A stretch of DNA of 64,000 nt, taken from NCBI GenBank assembly GCA_001606155.1, contig LODT01000037.1, positions 992,001 to 1,056,000 on the forward strand, in the 5' to 3' direction. This document shows positions 1-10,467 of this stretch, piece after piece. The position numbers and the translations under genes are program-made. The notes below the pieces were generated by a model. It was given only the letters and a program-made list of their open reading frames with translations, did no database searches and had not been told where the DNA came from. Each line of letters starts with the position of its first letter. Position 1 is the stretch's first letter. This stretch comes from Tieghemostelium lacteum. Lineage: Eukaryota; Evosea; Eumycetozoa; Dictyosteliales; Raperosteliaceae.

Positions 1-148
1 TCATGTCATGACTATCCCAAATATCTTTAATCTTTAAATTTACTCTTTCAGAGAAAACTGAGAGATCTTTTGAACAACATTCTTTGTATAAAGTATCTCT
101 GTTCTTCATATACTGATGGTAAAGTTTACATAATTTTTTATATAGAAT
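1..148 (-). CDS. Possible partial gene at left edge (last visible exon)
   Basis: The minus strand is open for about 49 codons up to the window edge. The reading is rich in Lys, Asp, Cys and Tyr and includes NRDTLYKECC and IKDIWDSHDM. An AG acceptor after a pyrimidine/AT stretch lies just upstream, with the exon starting near 148, and an in-frame ATG lies at 107-109. The gene would continue beyond position 1, so no domain can be named. The stretch is short and might be open by chance. Confidence 0.3.
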   Translation of the reverse strand, partial: MLYKKLCKLYHQYMKNRDTLYKECCSKDLSVFSERVNLKIKDIWDSHDM

Positions 149-655
149 CTAGATATAGAAAAAATATAGAATAAAAGAATAGGGAGAAGATTTTAATAAT
201 TAATATCGTTCCACAAAATATGGAAATAGTAATACGTTTAATTTTAATAAATACTTTAATAGATTTACATTCTAAAGTTGTAGTATTAATTTCGGTACTC
301 ATAGAATTTTAAATACTAAGTAGATAGAAAAAACAGAGTATAATAATAATAATAAAAGTAATTCAATTTGTTCTCATATTGTAACAAGGTTTTACAAAAA
401 AATTTCTCAACCATAGTACATATGATTTTTAAAACCCTCCGGTTCACTAATTTAACATTTTTTTCAAATCTTGAGGTATTTCTAAACTTATGCAAATAAT
501 AGTTGTTGACCTATATATGCTCGAAATTGGTGAATAATACATTATATAGGAAAAGTTGTTTGATACTTGAATTAGCCATTTAAGACGAAATTCCTTCCAA
601 AACTCAAAGAAGATCAAGAAAGTACAGTTTCAAAACCAACTTTTATCCAGACTCT

Positions 656-722
656 TATCAAATATCAGAGCATCAATAGTATCACCATAACGGTGATACT
701 ATTGATGCTCTGATATTTGATA
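656..722. repeat. Perfect 31-bp inverted repeat with 5-base loop
   Basis: The arms at 656-686 and 692-722 are exact reverse complements over 31 bases. They are separated by the loop ATAAC (687-691), and the match stops abruptly at the next base on both sides. If transcribed it would form a 67-nt hairpin, about the size of a small-RNA precursor. It could also be a palindromic transposon remnant or a foldback artefact of assembly. The palindrome itself is certain; its role is not. Confidence 0.9.
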
Positions 723-1054
723 CTGAAAAAATTGATTACACGAAACAAGTAGATAGGTCCTCACTACAAATGTAAACCTAAAAAATTTCAAGTTTTGGAG
801 GATCCACATCTTGAAAAGATATTAAATGAACAAATTTAGTTAATCGTGAAATATCAGTTATTTTCTTTGATTTTAATCCCAAAAATTTAATTTAAAATAT
901 TGTGAAATGTGCAAAGTCAAAAAAAAAAAAAATATTTTAATCAGTTTTTTTCATTTGTGGTACGTAATGGGAGAGCCCCCAGCGAACTTTATTGACAACA
1001 GAACGACATCAGACAGCACGTAATTAAATCATCATGACTCGATAAGTGATTTTT

Positions 1055-1177
1055 TATAAAAATTAAGGCCGTGACATGGTAAAACACCATGTAATCATCA
1101 TAAGTTCTGAGCATGTCAGGGGTCGGTGGTGCTGCGTTATCCTCTTGCCTGTGGCAAGTACGTACCAAGAATAACGC
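1055..1177 (+). ncRNA. Candidate structured non-coding RNA
   Basis: A TATAAAAATTAAGG box (1055-1068), like those before other genes here, precedes a GC-richer stretch with nested foldbacks. The first stem is ACATGG (1074-1079) with CCATGT (1087-1092). The outer stem is GCGTTAT (1134-1140) with ATAACGC (1171-1177), and it encloses CTTGCC (1144-1149) with GGCAAG (1153-1158). Base composition differs from the surroundings. I do not recognise an RNA family, and the span is a guess at the transcribed part. Confidence 0.25.
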
Positions 1178-1440
1178 CATAGAGCCAACATAACTTGAGT
1201 AATTGTCGATTTTATCGACTACCGGTTGTAGGCACACGATATTTCGTGGAAATGGGGTTTCTTTTGAAAAAGAATAAAGGATCATCTGATCAGAGAAAAA
1301 GATTATAATTTATGGTTAATAGGTGATTTCATAATTAACCACATCATATTATAGATATACAATTGTATAGATAATAGAGAATACATACAGTATCGATGCT
1401 GGAGTTGATTTTACAAAACTATTATTACATATTTTATACA

Positions 1441-4400
1441 TTATTTTTTCTTTTGACCATAGGCTGGGGATAGCTTTGGTTTAAAATCGGGGTTGGGTAG
1501 AGGCAGAGAGCTTTTGCTCTTTTTTACAGGTTTTTTGACAGGTATTTTTTCCACAGGTTGCAATACAGTGGTTAGGTTTTGCATTGTTACAGGTTTTTTG
1601 ACAGGTATTTTTTCCACAGGTTGCAATTCAGTGGTTGCGTTTTGGTCTTCATGCAGTTGTTTGGAAACTTTAGATGGTCGAGTATTGGTATTAGTTGTGT
1701 TTGACATTTGGTCATTGACTCTTTTTTGAGTTTTGAGAGCGGAATTATTATACATATCAAACTTATAACAGTGTACACACTTGGAAGAATTTTTATAATA
1801 GTCATAAGGAGGAGGGAGGTTCCAAGCAGAATGATTTTTACTTTTACATTCCATTAAACCTTTCAGCGGACCTTTTTGTTTTTTAGTATTATTATTGTTA
1901 TTATTATTATTGTTATTATTATTATTTTGTAATATTTTGCCAGCAGGAGAATCAAAACCAAGTTTCATTTTAATTGGTTTATCTGTTTTAATTTGCAGCA
2001 CCTGAGCCTTAATAGTACCAGCCATTAATTGTACTTCTTTTGTACCATCTTTATTCAAAATAAGATTTAAGTGTAACTCAAATTCTTTTTTAATCGTGAA
2101 GTTAGATGGCTTGTAGGAACTCTTAGTATCTAAAACCTTTTGTTTAAAATTAACAGCTTCGGCTGAGTCTTCATCTACTTCATATTGGTCACTGAATTTG
2201 TCTCCAACTAGTAACGAATTCGTTATTGGCTCTTCGTCTGATGGTGGTGGTGGTGGTGGGAAATGAAAACATTTTTGTTTATAATGATTTTTAATTTCAG
2301 ATCCAACAGTTGGTGTTTTTTTTGTATAATCATCATACCACTTTTTTGTTGTTTCATTTACCAAATTTACAAAATAGTCAGTACCTCTATTTTCTTCTTT
2401 ATTCGACTCTTCACTTCGTTTGAAATTTTTATGAATTACTTGTAATTTAGCAAACCATCTATCAACTATTGATTTACCGTGGTATGGTCCAAAGTAACAC
2501 AATCTAACGTCTTTCAATCCATATTTAACTTGTAGTTCTGTAGTCAAATACACATATTCATAGGATTTAAAAGATGGTCCATCAGTCCAAATTTTAACAA
2601 TATTTATCCCAAGATCCTTGAATATATCTACTGAGTTTATTGGTGCTGTTGTTACTGAATCAATTTTCATTTTTGAGTCATTTTTTCCCTTCATTGATAC
2701 GAATTCTGGGGTTGTGAATAGATGCTCCAAACATTTAAAAACATGTTTACAAGATTTATCTAATATCTTGGATATATATGTGAAATTATATTGGAATAAT
2801 TCACCACCACAACGGTATAATACCACTATTCCAAGAACACTTCTCAATGCAGCTTGGAAAAACTGCCTATTAACTTGTGATTGACTTACATTTAAATTTA
2901 TATTTTCTTTAAAATCCATATGAAATATCATGGTTCCCTCTTCCAGATTTTTTACATCATCCTGATATTGCTTTCGTCTTCTAACCACCAAATCTTTATG
3001 TTCTTGAACTTCTTCTGGTAACCACTTTTTAGCTAATTCATTGGGTCTTTCACATATTATACAGAGATCAGTTCTTAAAGTTGCTCTTTTGTAATTAAAT
3101 GGAATTAATCTCTTAAATGTATTAATAGATTTGATTTCCAAGAAATTAGGGTTTTTTTCCAATTGCTGCTTGTTGAATATAACCATATTCTCCTTTATTG
3201 ATTTCTGGAAGATCATGGTTTTAACTCTTACACTCTCTGTTGTGTGTTTAGATTTTCTTTTAACCACACACTCTTCGTGTGCAGATGGTTTGGAGATCTC
3301 TTTAAAGTACTCTTTGACTAGCTCCCTTCTGATTTCTGAATTAGAATGAAGTGATCTTATCCCATTGTGAGTACTCCACCATTTATATCCCATGAATCGT
3401 GTTCTACTTTTTACATATTTTTGTTTTGGTTTTCCATCAACTTTTTCTAATTTTGGACGACCAGGGGTTCTTTTAGGTTTTTCATCAGAGGCTGGTATTG
3501 TCAAAGCATCGGCAGACATTGGAATTTGTTGAGATTTAGAGCGATCAGTGGCTATAGAAGATTTTGGAGAGTGATCTTCATCTAAATCAGATGATGCCAA
3601 GTCGATGTCCATTTGAATTGGATTAAACTCTAGTGAACTCACTGGTGGTTCAGATCCATTCTCATTTTGAAAAGATTTAAATCTATTATACAATAGATTT
3701 AATTCTTCATAGTATTTTTCAAATGACATTCTATTATTATTATTATTATTATTATTATTTTTACTATTGTTAGATAGTTGTATTAATTTGAATAGTTGGT
3801 TTTTAACTAATTTTACTGTCTCACTGGCAGTCATAGTATCTTTGTTTAATTCATGGAAACATTTAACGAAATATAATAAATGTAGTCCACAACTATATTG
3901 GTCATGTTGAATTTTACAACCTAAATATTCAATATCTCTAATATTAAGTTTATCTAATTGATCCTTTGGAATTGTAAAATTATTAAATGGATCATGTACA
4001 TATATGTACGATTTTACATGATCAAACACTACAGTAATGAAATGTCCAATTCCATCTGATGAAGGATTATATATTAAATAGGTTCCCAATATCAATGGTT
4101 TTGGTTTTTTCTTTCCATTTTTAATAGCCATTAATTTAGTTAAAAGATCACTGGGACCATTAATATTGCCTTGCACCCATTGTATTCTTTCCTGATCTCT
4201 ATTTAATATATCCTTATTGTGTTCAATAAAATCAAATAATTTTAAATTTGATAAATGTATAAAGTTATATTTCGACAATACCAATTTTTGTTGAATAGAT
4301 ATTTGCTTAGTCTTATTCGAGTTCACTAATGCACTTGTAGTTGTACTTTTTATACTGGATAAAATTGCTGCACCATCAGAACTTGATGTGCATGATTCAA

Positions 4401-5326
4401 TATCAGATTCAATTGAATCATCCAATGACATGGCAATTGATTGAGAATTTTGGCTTACATACAAGCTACCAACCATGTTATCACTGGAGTCACTATTCGC
4501 AAGATATTCAATTTCATCATTGATTTCTATATCAGATTGTTTGTTTTCCAAATCTACTCGAATGTTAGAACGATCTCCATCAACACTACACCCATTGGTA
4601 GAGGGTTTCTCTTCCTTTCCTTTCCTAATACTATCTTGTTGCTGTTCTATATATCCTTGCACCATTTTAAAAGCTTGGTTAAAGGTTCTTGCAGGAATTT
4701 CGAGTTTAGAGTTGTGTAATGGGAATTTTATAATGCCTCTGATTTTATTTTTAATTCCATTGTGGTTTTCAACTTTACTAATGTCCAAATCTGCCGCATT
4801 TCCATTACCTTCCCCTGTATCTTCTAAAAATTTGTAAATCTGATGTTGCAAAACTGATAATAAATATTTTTGTTGTCTTGGTGGCATCTCATTATACGTA
4901 TGGATGAATGATAACAGTAAGATTTTATCCTTATATGGTTTTATTAGGTGATAGAAATCGTTTTTGTCTAATTCATTTGTTATTTTGTCTAATATTATGC
5001 TATATTTATTTATGTTAACAACTGAATCTAGATTTGTAAAAAATTCAAGGTCAAATCTGATCGAAAAGAGCCCTGCTGGTGTATACTTACTTGTCATAAA
5101 AGGTTTCATTATTAGGTGCAGCTAATTTTCCATCTGCCTTACATTTCTTCACTATTTGATACATTTTTATTAACTTTTCATATGCATAAACATCAATGTC
5201 CAAATTTAAATCAACTGCCAGATTGGCAAGCATCCCTAATTTTCTATGTATAGTTTGAGCACTTGTACCGTTCTGTGCATTCGTTTTTATTGTATACACA
5301 ATATTTGACCCCTCTATATTCCTCAT
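1441..5326 (-). CDS. Transposon-type protein: Ulp1-like protease plus DDE-like transposase
   Basis: A 1222-codon frame (1441-5109), probably preceded by an exon 5091-5326 whose ATG is at 5326. The donor GTAAGTATAC (from 5090) and an acceptor at 5000/5001 join in phase and would give about 1264 residues; the acceptor choice is tentative. Numbered in the 1222-residue frame, residues 310-425 resemble a C48/Ulp1 cysteine protease: GHF (H356), HDPF (D373), then Gln and SCG (C407). An AT-hook-like TPGRPK lies near 548-553. A transposase-like core follows, with HMDFKENI (D732), WTDGPSFKS (D843) and FGPYHGKSIVDRW (H877, D883), a layout seen in several DDE/D DNA transposases. CxxC pairs (ICERP and a C-terminal CVHC) may bind zinc. 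Poly-Asn tracts interrupt it. No terminal inverted repeats were found. It may be a plain DNA transposon or a domesticated copy; the superfamily is not certain. Confidence 0.7.
1524..1636 (-). repeat. 63-bp tandem direct repeat in coding DNA
   Basis: Two near-identical copies (about 1524-1573 and 1587-1636, period 63 bases) encode the doubled peptide LQPVEKIPVKKPV near the C-terminus of the transposase-like protein. This is a basic, low-complexity tail made by in-frame duplication. Confidence 0.85.
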
Positions 5327-5437
5327 AGTTTGGAAGCTTGAAAGGAAATCAAATGATTTAAAAAAATTTTTTTTTTTTGAATTTATACAAATGTAATCGT
5401 GATTATTTAACGTTTTTTGATTTTCAGTTTAGAATCA

Positions 5438-7174
5438 ATGGTTGATGTACAATCACAAACTATAAAAGAGATTAAAGATTATTTAGATAGAAAGAATATA
5501 ATATGTATAAATTCTAGTGATAGTTTTAATAGATCTCATCATTACTTTAAATTTCAGTCAGACTATTTTAATAGATATGATTTCAAACTAGATGTAACTA
5601 CTCTGAGTTTAGTATTTGAAGCCATTCAAATAGAGTTAGGAGGTGATTATTATTCATCTCAAGTCAAATTGAAAGAGCATCTACAAAATACAAAGAATTG
5701 GTTGATAGCAATACACTTTGATTCACCCCACCTATCAGAAGATGAATTACTGCACTACATTGGTAGATATGTGCCATTAGATAATTTGAAACCCTCTCAG
5801 CATGTAATATTCATTCGTAATAAACCAATGCATTCCGAGATGATCAGTAACTTTAATTTGAAGCCAATCTCCGATTCTGAGATTTTAAAGAACCTTATAG
5901 AGTTCAATGACAAATTGGATAAAAGTGATTTAGAAAAGGTTACAAAGATTGCTAATGGGTCAATGGTGTTCGTATACTTGTTTTCCAATCTATTTAAAAA
6001 ATCTAGTCCAAATCTCAAGAAATTCCTAGAGGATATTGCACCTGATAACAGTTTGGAGAAACTCTGTCAGATGGTATATAATGATTTAAAGATTACCAAA
6101 GGTTTCAGTACGGATATATTCAATACTTTGGTGTGGTGTAATTCTTCCCTTTTGTCGAGTTCAATGGTAAAAAACATTAACAAAAACTTCTGGGGTGTAC
6201 ACAGTTCTACTTTGACTTTCACCATAGATGTTATGGATAGATACGGATTTTTCACAACTAAAATGGATACGTATACATTTATTGATTACTATCTTCATTA
6301 CTTTCGTAAACCAGAGTTTGCAAATCGATTTGTTCACGCTATATTTACAGTGTATACTAATGTATTGGATGACACTGAAAAGGCAAGTCTTGGTGCTCAT
6401 GTTAGTCTTTTACTTGATGGTAAATATATAATTGCTGAGAGCTCTCTGGAATGTTATGTGAAATTGAATCTAGTGCTGGCGAATCTATACGATTCCTGGA
6501 GTTTAAGTGAAAAGAGTTTAGAATATACTGAAGTTATTATACATCATCGAGAGGCTTTACCAGCTACTTTGAAGGCTCTTTTACTGGAATCTCATGCAAG
6601 ATCCTTAGGATTTCTAAACCAACATCAAGAATCAAAAAAATTCTATATGGAAAGACAGGCAATTGATTTGACAGGTTTAGAATTACTGGGATTAGACTCA
6701 GCAAGTGTTTATAATCAAATAGGCTCCATTGAAATGAAGTTAGGTAATCTTAATGAATCTCTGAATTGGCATAATAAGGCAATGTCTTTTAGACAAAATC
6801 CATCGAATCCAAATCAAGTGGATCAAGAGACAACTGAATTCTTGATTGAGCTCTATTTTTTAATGGGAAATATGAAAAAAGTTATATACTATGCAAAGAA
6901 GTTTCCAAAGATGGCGGATCCTATAAATTACATTACACTAGCCAAAGCATATGCACATCAGAAAAAAATGGACTTGGCAAAGAGCACTTTGGCTACTTTT
7001 GATAAATTGTATAGAGATATACTAACACCACAATCAATGTCTGAACTACATTCCCAGTATGATCAATATATTAATGCACCTACCTCGCTCGTTGTGGTCA
7101 CTGGTAAATATCTATTATCTTCAACTTTAATTCTGGGTGTTGGATTCTTTTTATATAAATATCTAAAAAAATAA
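5438..7174 (+). CDS. Tail-anchored STAND-like pseudo-NTPase with TPR-like repeats
   Basis: 578 residues from the ATG at 5438; this start aligns with that of the downstream paralogue. The N-terminal third follows the NB-ARC/STAND layout, including a stretch like the sensor region (YIGRYVPLDNLKPSQHVIFI). However, the P-loop position reads INSSDSFNRSHH, and the Walker-B-like strand reads WLIAIHFDSP rather than hhhhD. It is therefore probably unable to hydrolyse nucleotide. The C-terminal half is helical with TPR-like units (YNQIGSIEMKLGNLNESLNW, YITLAKAYAHQKKMDLAKS). A single hydrophobic helix followed by YKYLKK ends the protein, which suggests a tail anchor facing the cytosol. It lies in tandem with the next gene, 131 bp apart. 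Function unknown; a scaffold or regulator of the active paralogue is a guess. Confidence 0.75.
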   Translation: MVDVQSQTIKEIKDYLDRKNIICINSSDSFNRSHHYFKFQSDYFNRYDFKLDVTTLSLVFEAIQIELGGDYYSSQVKLKEHLQNTKNWLIAIHFDSPHLSEDELLHYIGRYVPLDNLKPSQHVIFIRNKPMHSEMISNFNLKPISDSEILKNLIEFNDKLDKSDLEKVTKIANGSMVFVYLFSNLFKKSSPNLKKFLEDIAPDNSLEKLCQMVYNDLKITKGFSTDIFNTLVWCNSSLLSSSMVKNINKNFWGVHSSTLTFTIDVMDRYGFFTTKMDTYTFIDYYLHYFRKPEFANRFVHAIFTVYTNVLDDTEKASLGAHVSLLLDGKYIIAESSLECYVKLNLVLANLYDSWSLSEKSLEYTEVIIHHREALPATLKALLLESHARSLGFLNQHQESKKFYMERQAIDLTGLELLGLDSASVYNQIGSIEMKLGNLNESLNWHNKAMSFRQNPSNPNQVDQETTEFLIELYFLMGNMKKVIYYAKKFPKMADPINYITLAKAYAHQKKMDLAKSTLATFDKLYRDILTPQSMSELHSQYDQYINAPTSLVVVTGKYLLSSTLILGVGFFLYKYLKK

Positions 7175-7305
7175 ATTTAACTATCTATCTAAAATTAACT
7201 CATTTATTTTTAGTTTAAGTTTCATTTCAAATGTATTGAAAAAGAATTACGAAAATATGAGATGTAATTAATATTTAAATTTTGATTTTTATTATTTAAT
7301 TAAAA

Positions 7306-9096
7306 ATGTCTAAAATATCTGGTAATTACGTTAAAGAGATTAGGAAAGGGTTAAATGAAAAGAACAAGTTTTGGATTTATGGTGAACCTGGTATTGGTAA
7401 ATCAACAGTAGTAGATCACTATGTAGAAGTATATAAAGATAAATATACACATATTTTGAAGGCACCTAATTTATGCTATGTTTTCTATGTAAATCAATTT
7501 TCAATGAATGAGATAGAGAATAACTCAGATACTCATATTGAATTAATGAAGAAAATTGACAATTGGTTTATAGTTGTTGATTTTGCCCACGAAAGTGTTA
7601 GTGATAGAGAAATGTTAGATCAGCTATCAAATTATATACCACTAAATGAAATGAAACCTCAGCAACATTTAGTTATAATTAGAAATAATAGAATGGATAG
7701 TGCACTTCCTGAGTACAATAATTTTTCATTTATGGAGATTAAAGAAGTTTCAAAAGAGAATTGTAGAGAGGTATTTCATTTTCAACACACTATACTATCT
7801 AACGAAGAATATCATCGTATATATGAAAATGTGACTAAAGGGTCATCTAAAAATGAAATTGGTATGTTCTCTGTTAAATGCCAGTAAGGATATAAAAACA
7901 GTTGACAGGTTACTGGAATTAGTCAATAGTGATAATGCGATAGAGCAGCTACCAAAATCTATAATGAAATGTTGTCTATTCCGGGATTCAGTGTGGAGTT
8001 TTTTAATCATTTTGTATGGTTATTTAAGTACAGAGTGGAAGAAGATGCTCTCAAACAGATATCTAAAAAATTGAAAATCAGTAATGATAGTAGAAAAATA
8101 ACATTACTAGCTATGAAGGATTATGGTCTGCTAGATACTGTAGCTGAGGGAACGTATTTACAGGATTGCACTATATTGAAATTTAGAAAACCAGAGTACT
8201 GTCTAAAACTAGTTAATGTAATGTACGATAGTCTCTTTCCAAATTATTCCAAATATAAAGAATCAATGATTGGGTTCAATATGTATATGTACCTAGAGAC
8301 TAAACTAGTTACCCCTGATACCATTACACAATATGTTCAAGCCCATATAATGATTTCATATTGTTTTTTATTGTTATTGGAAATAGGTCCAAGTATATAT
8401 TATAACTCTGCACTTGAAAGATCACTATACCATCTCGACCAGATACTAAAGTATATTGAAAATCAGTCACCTTCAATACAATACTCCTATTACTCTAACT
8501 ATGGATATTGTAAAAAACTTTTGGAAACCACAAGTTCCTACGAAGAAGCCGCCAAATTCTATTTGAAGGCATTGGAAATGGATCAAAAACATCCAGATCA
8601 GATTCCAAAAGATATCCCAACTAGTCAAATTATGAAACAAATTGCAGAATGTTACAAGAAATTGAAAAACTATAAAATGTCACTAACTTATTATCAAGAG
8701 GCTTTGAAAAGCACCTACAAGTTCAGAGTCATGGATCCAACCATCTTTGAAGAACTTGTGGATGTCTATTACCAGTTGGGTGATAACAAAAAAGCTATAT
8801 TCTACGCAAACAAATGTACAGCACTAAGACCTTACAGTTACACTATTTTGGCATTAGCCTATGCCAAAGAAAAGAGATGGAAAGAATCAAAATCCACAAT
8901 GAAAGAACTTAAATTGTCTTATTCTGGTAAAGTTGGTGAACACATGCTGAATCAGTTTGTTTCTGTTTATAATGAAACTATAGATAATTTAATTTTACAG
9001 CAATCATTTAAAAAAACTCGTATTGCCACTATTCTTCTTACATCCACCCTTACTGTTGGTTTTGGGTTCCTATTATACAGGTATTTAAAAAAATAG
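7306..9096 (+). CDS. Tail-anchored STAND-like NTPase with TPR-like repeats, frame-interrupted
   Basis: Paralogue of the preceding gene. The P-loop GEPGIGKST is at residues 26-34. The Walker-B-like strand WFIVVDFAHE and the motif NYIPLNEMKPQQHLVIIRN fit STAND/NB-ARC ATPases. TPR-like helices (YYSNYGYCKKLLETTSSYEE, ECYKKLKNYKMSLTYYQEAL) lead to a C-terminal hydrophobic helix ending LYRYLKK. The reading moves from the first frame to a second near 7850, in an A-run, and back near 7965. The stretch between (LVCSLLNASKDIKTVDRLLE) aligns with the paralogue, so these look like one-base indels rather than an intron. Either the gene is a young pseudogene or the sequence has two base-call errors. Everything else is conserved, which favours recent function. 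Confidence 0.65.
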
Positions 9097-9243
9097 TTAT
9101 ATTTTTTATCACGCTTGGTGGCACAAATCCAAAATGTGTCTCCATTTTTTACAAAAATTGGAGGAGATATTTATATGATTTTTAACAGCTTTGTAACATT
9201 TAAAATTTTTAATAACACATCAATTCTTATTACATAAACAAAA

Positions 9244-10430
9244 ATGTACTCTAAATTATATAATACAGTTTTACTATTTTTCATTTTATTATTTTTCTCT
9301 AATTGCATGGGTGGTGCTCCATGTTACAGTGGAAAAAATGATAATGAGATATGTGATCCTGATGTTGATGAATGTATTAACACAGATTCAATTTGCAGAC
9401 AAATTAATGGAACTGGTGATTACAAATGTTTTCCAAAGTATGTACATAAATTACTCTGAATTTATTTATTTAAATTAGAAGCAATTTTCTAATATGTGGA
9501 TTATCAGACTAAAATTGAATGATACTTGCACAATACCTGGAAACACGGAGTGTCTTCTAAATTTAGTATGTACAGGTTTACGTACTTGTGAGGATGTTGA
9601 ATTCTTGGGGCTTGGAGAAATTTGTGAGAGAACTGACGATTGCACTAGTCCATTAGAATGTGTTAATAATAATTGTACTATGTTAGGTGCACAATGCACT
9701 TCTATGACATGTCCATACAATCAATATTGCGAACCAAACAATAGAATTTGTCAACCCAGAATTGCATTAGGTCAATTATGTGAATATCAAGATGTTTGTG
9801 AAAGGGGTTTATCTTGTAGTGATGGAATCTGTGTAAAACCATTTAGTGTAGCGATAGCAGAAGATTGCTCTGGTTTATACACTTGCCAATATAATCAAAC
9901 AGAATATGTAGGTATCAGTAATCACTCATGTACACATTTACAAATTACTAATACCTCAGTTCTAAATTATACAGTGTAATGAAAATACAGATAAATGTAC
10001 CAAGTATGCTGCATCTACTAATCCTGATTGTTCAGTTAATGCATGCATAAATAGTTTAGAATATTGTGATTGCTCTTCTAAAAAATGTGTAAATGAACTA
10101 TTTATAACACCAAAATGTCAGGGCGCAACTAATGAATTAAATCGATGTTTATTTCAATTCTACACATGTCCAAATGTTTACAATACATATTCTTCAAAAT
10201 CATGTCAAATGAAAAACTGTTTTCAACAGACTAGAAGTCAATTTATTTATTGTAAAGAATATTCAGGTTACTATTCAGAAGCTGTATTTGGAAAATATCC
10301 TGGAAACCCTTATGTAACACCAAGCCCAACACCAACCACAACTAGTTCAGAAGAAGTACCTTCATCATCTTCAAATCTATCCATATTATTTTTATTAACT
10401 TTATTATGTATTTTAATTTTAATTCTATAA
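9244..10430 (+). CDS. Secreted or GPI-anchored cysteine-rich surface protein
   Basis: Three exons fit by phase: 9244-9437, 9508-9907 and 9975-10430, giving 349 residues. Donors are GTATGT and GTAGGT; acceptors are ATCAG and TACAG. The protein starts with a signal peptide (YNTVLLFFILLFFSNCMGG). A long ectodomain follows with regularly spaced cysteines (EICERTDDCTSPLECVNNNC, QLCEYQDVCERGLSCSDGIC), like the Cys-rich repeats of dictyostelid surface proteins. A Ser/Thr/Pro-rich spacer (TPTTTSSEEVPSSSSN) then leads to a hydrophobic end with no cytosolic tail. That ending is typical of GPI attachment. The ligand is unknown. The gene stands alone between the STAND pair and the convergent pex5. Confidence 0.75.
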
Positions 10431-10467
10431 ATAATACATGTTGCATGAGAAATAGAATATTATTTAT

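Larger units (their letters stand above)
149..1440. other. Gene-poor stretch
   Basis: About 1.3 kb with no convincing protein gene. It holds a perfect palindrome at 656-722 and a GC-richer island with foldbacks at about 960-1270, both listed separately. A 98-codon open frame on the minus strand (989-1285) overlaps the GC-richer island but resembles no protein I know. The rest is AT-rich spacer. Confidence 0.7.

Noticed and set aside
989-1285. 98-codon open frame on the minus strand
   Set aside because: No signal, domain or splice context; composition differs from host genes and it overlaps an island better explained by foldbacks.
1493-1729. Repeat-containing + strand frame over the transposase-like gene
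   Set aside because: Shadow of the 63-bp coding repeat in the real minus-strand gene.
1441-5326. Polinton or other capsid-bearing element, because of the protease
   Set aside because: No polymerase, ATPase or capsid gene lies nearby; the transposase-like core fits a plain DNA transposon better.
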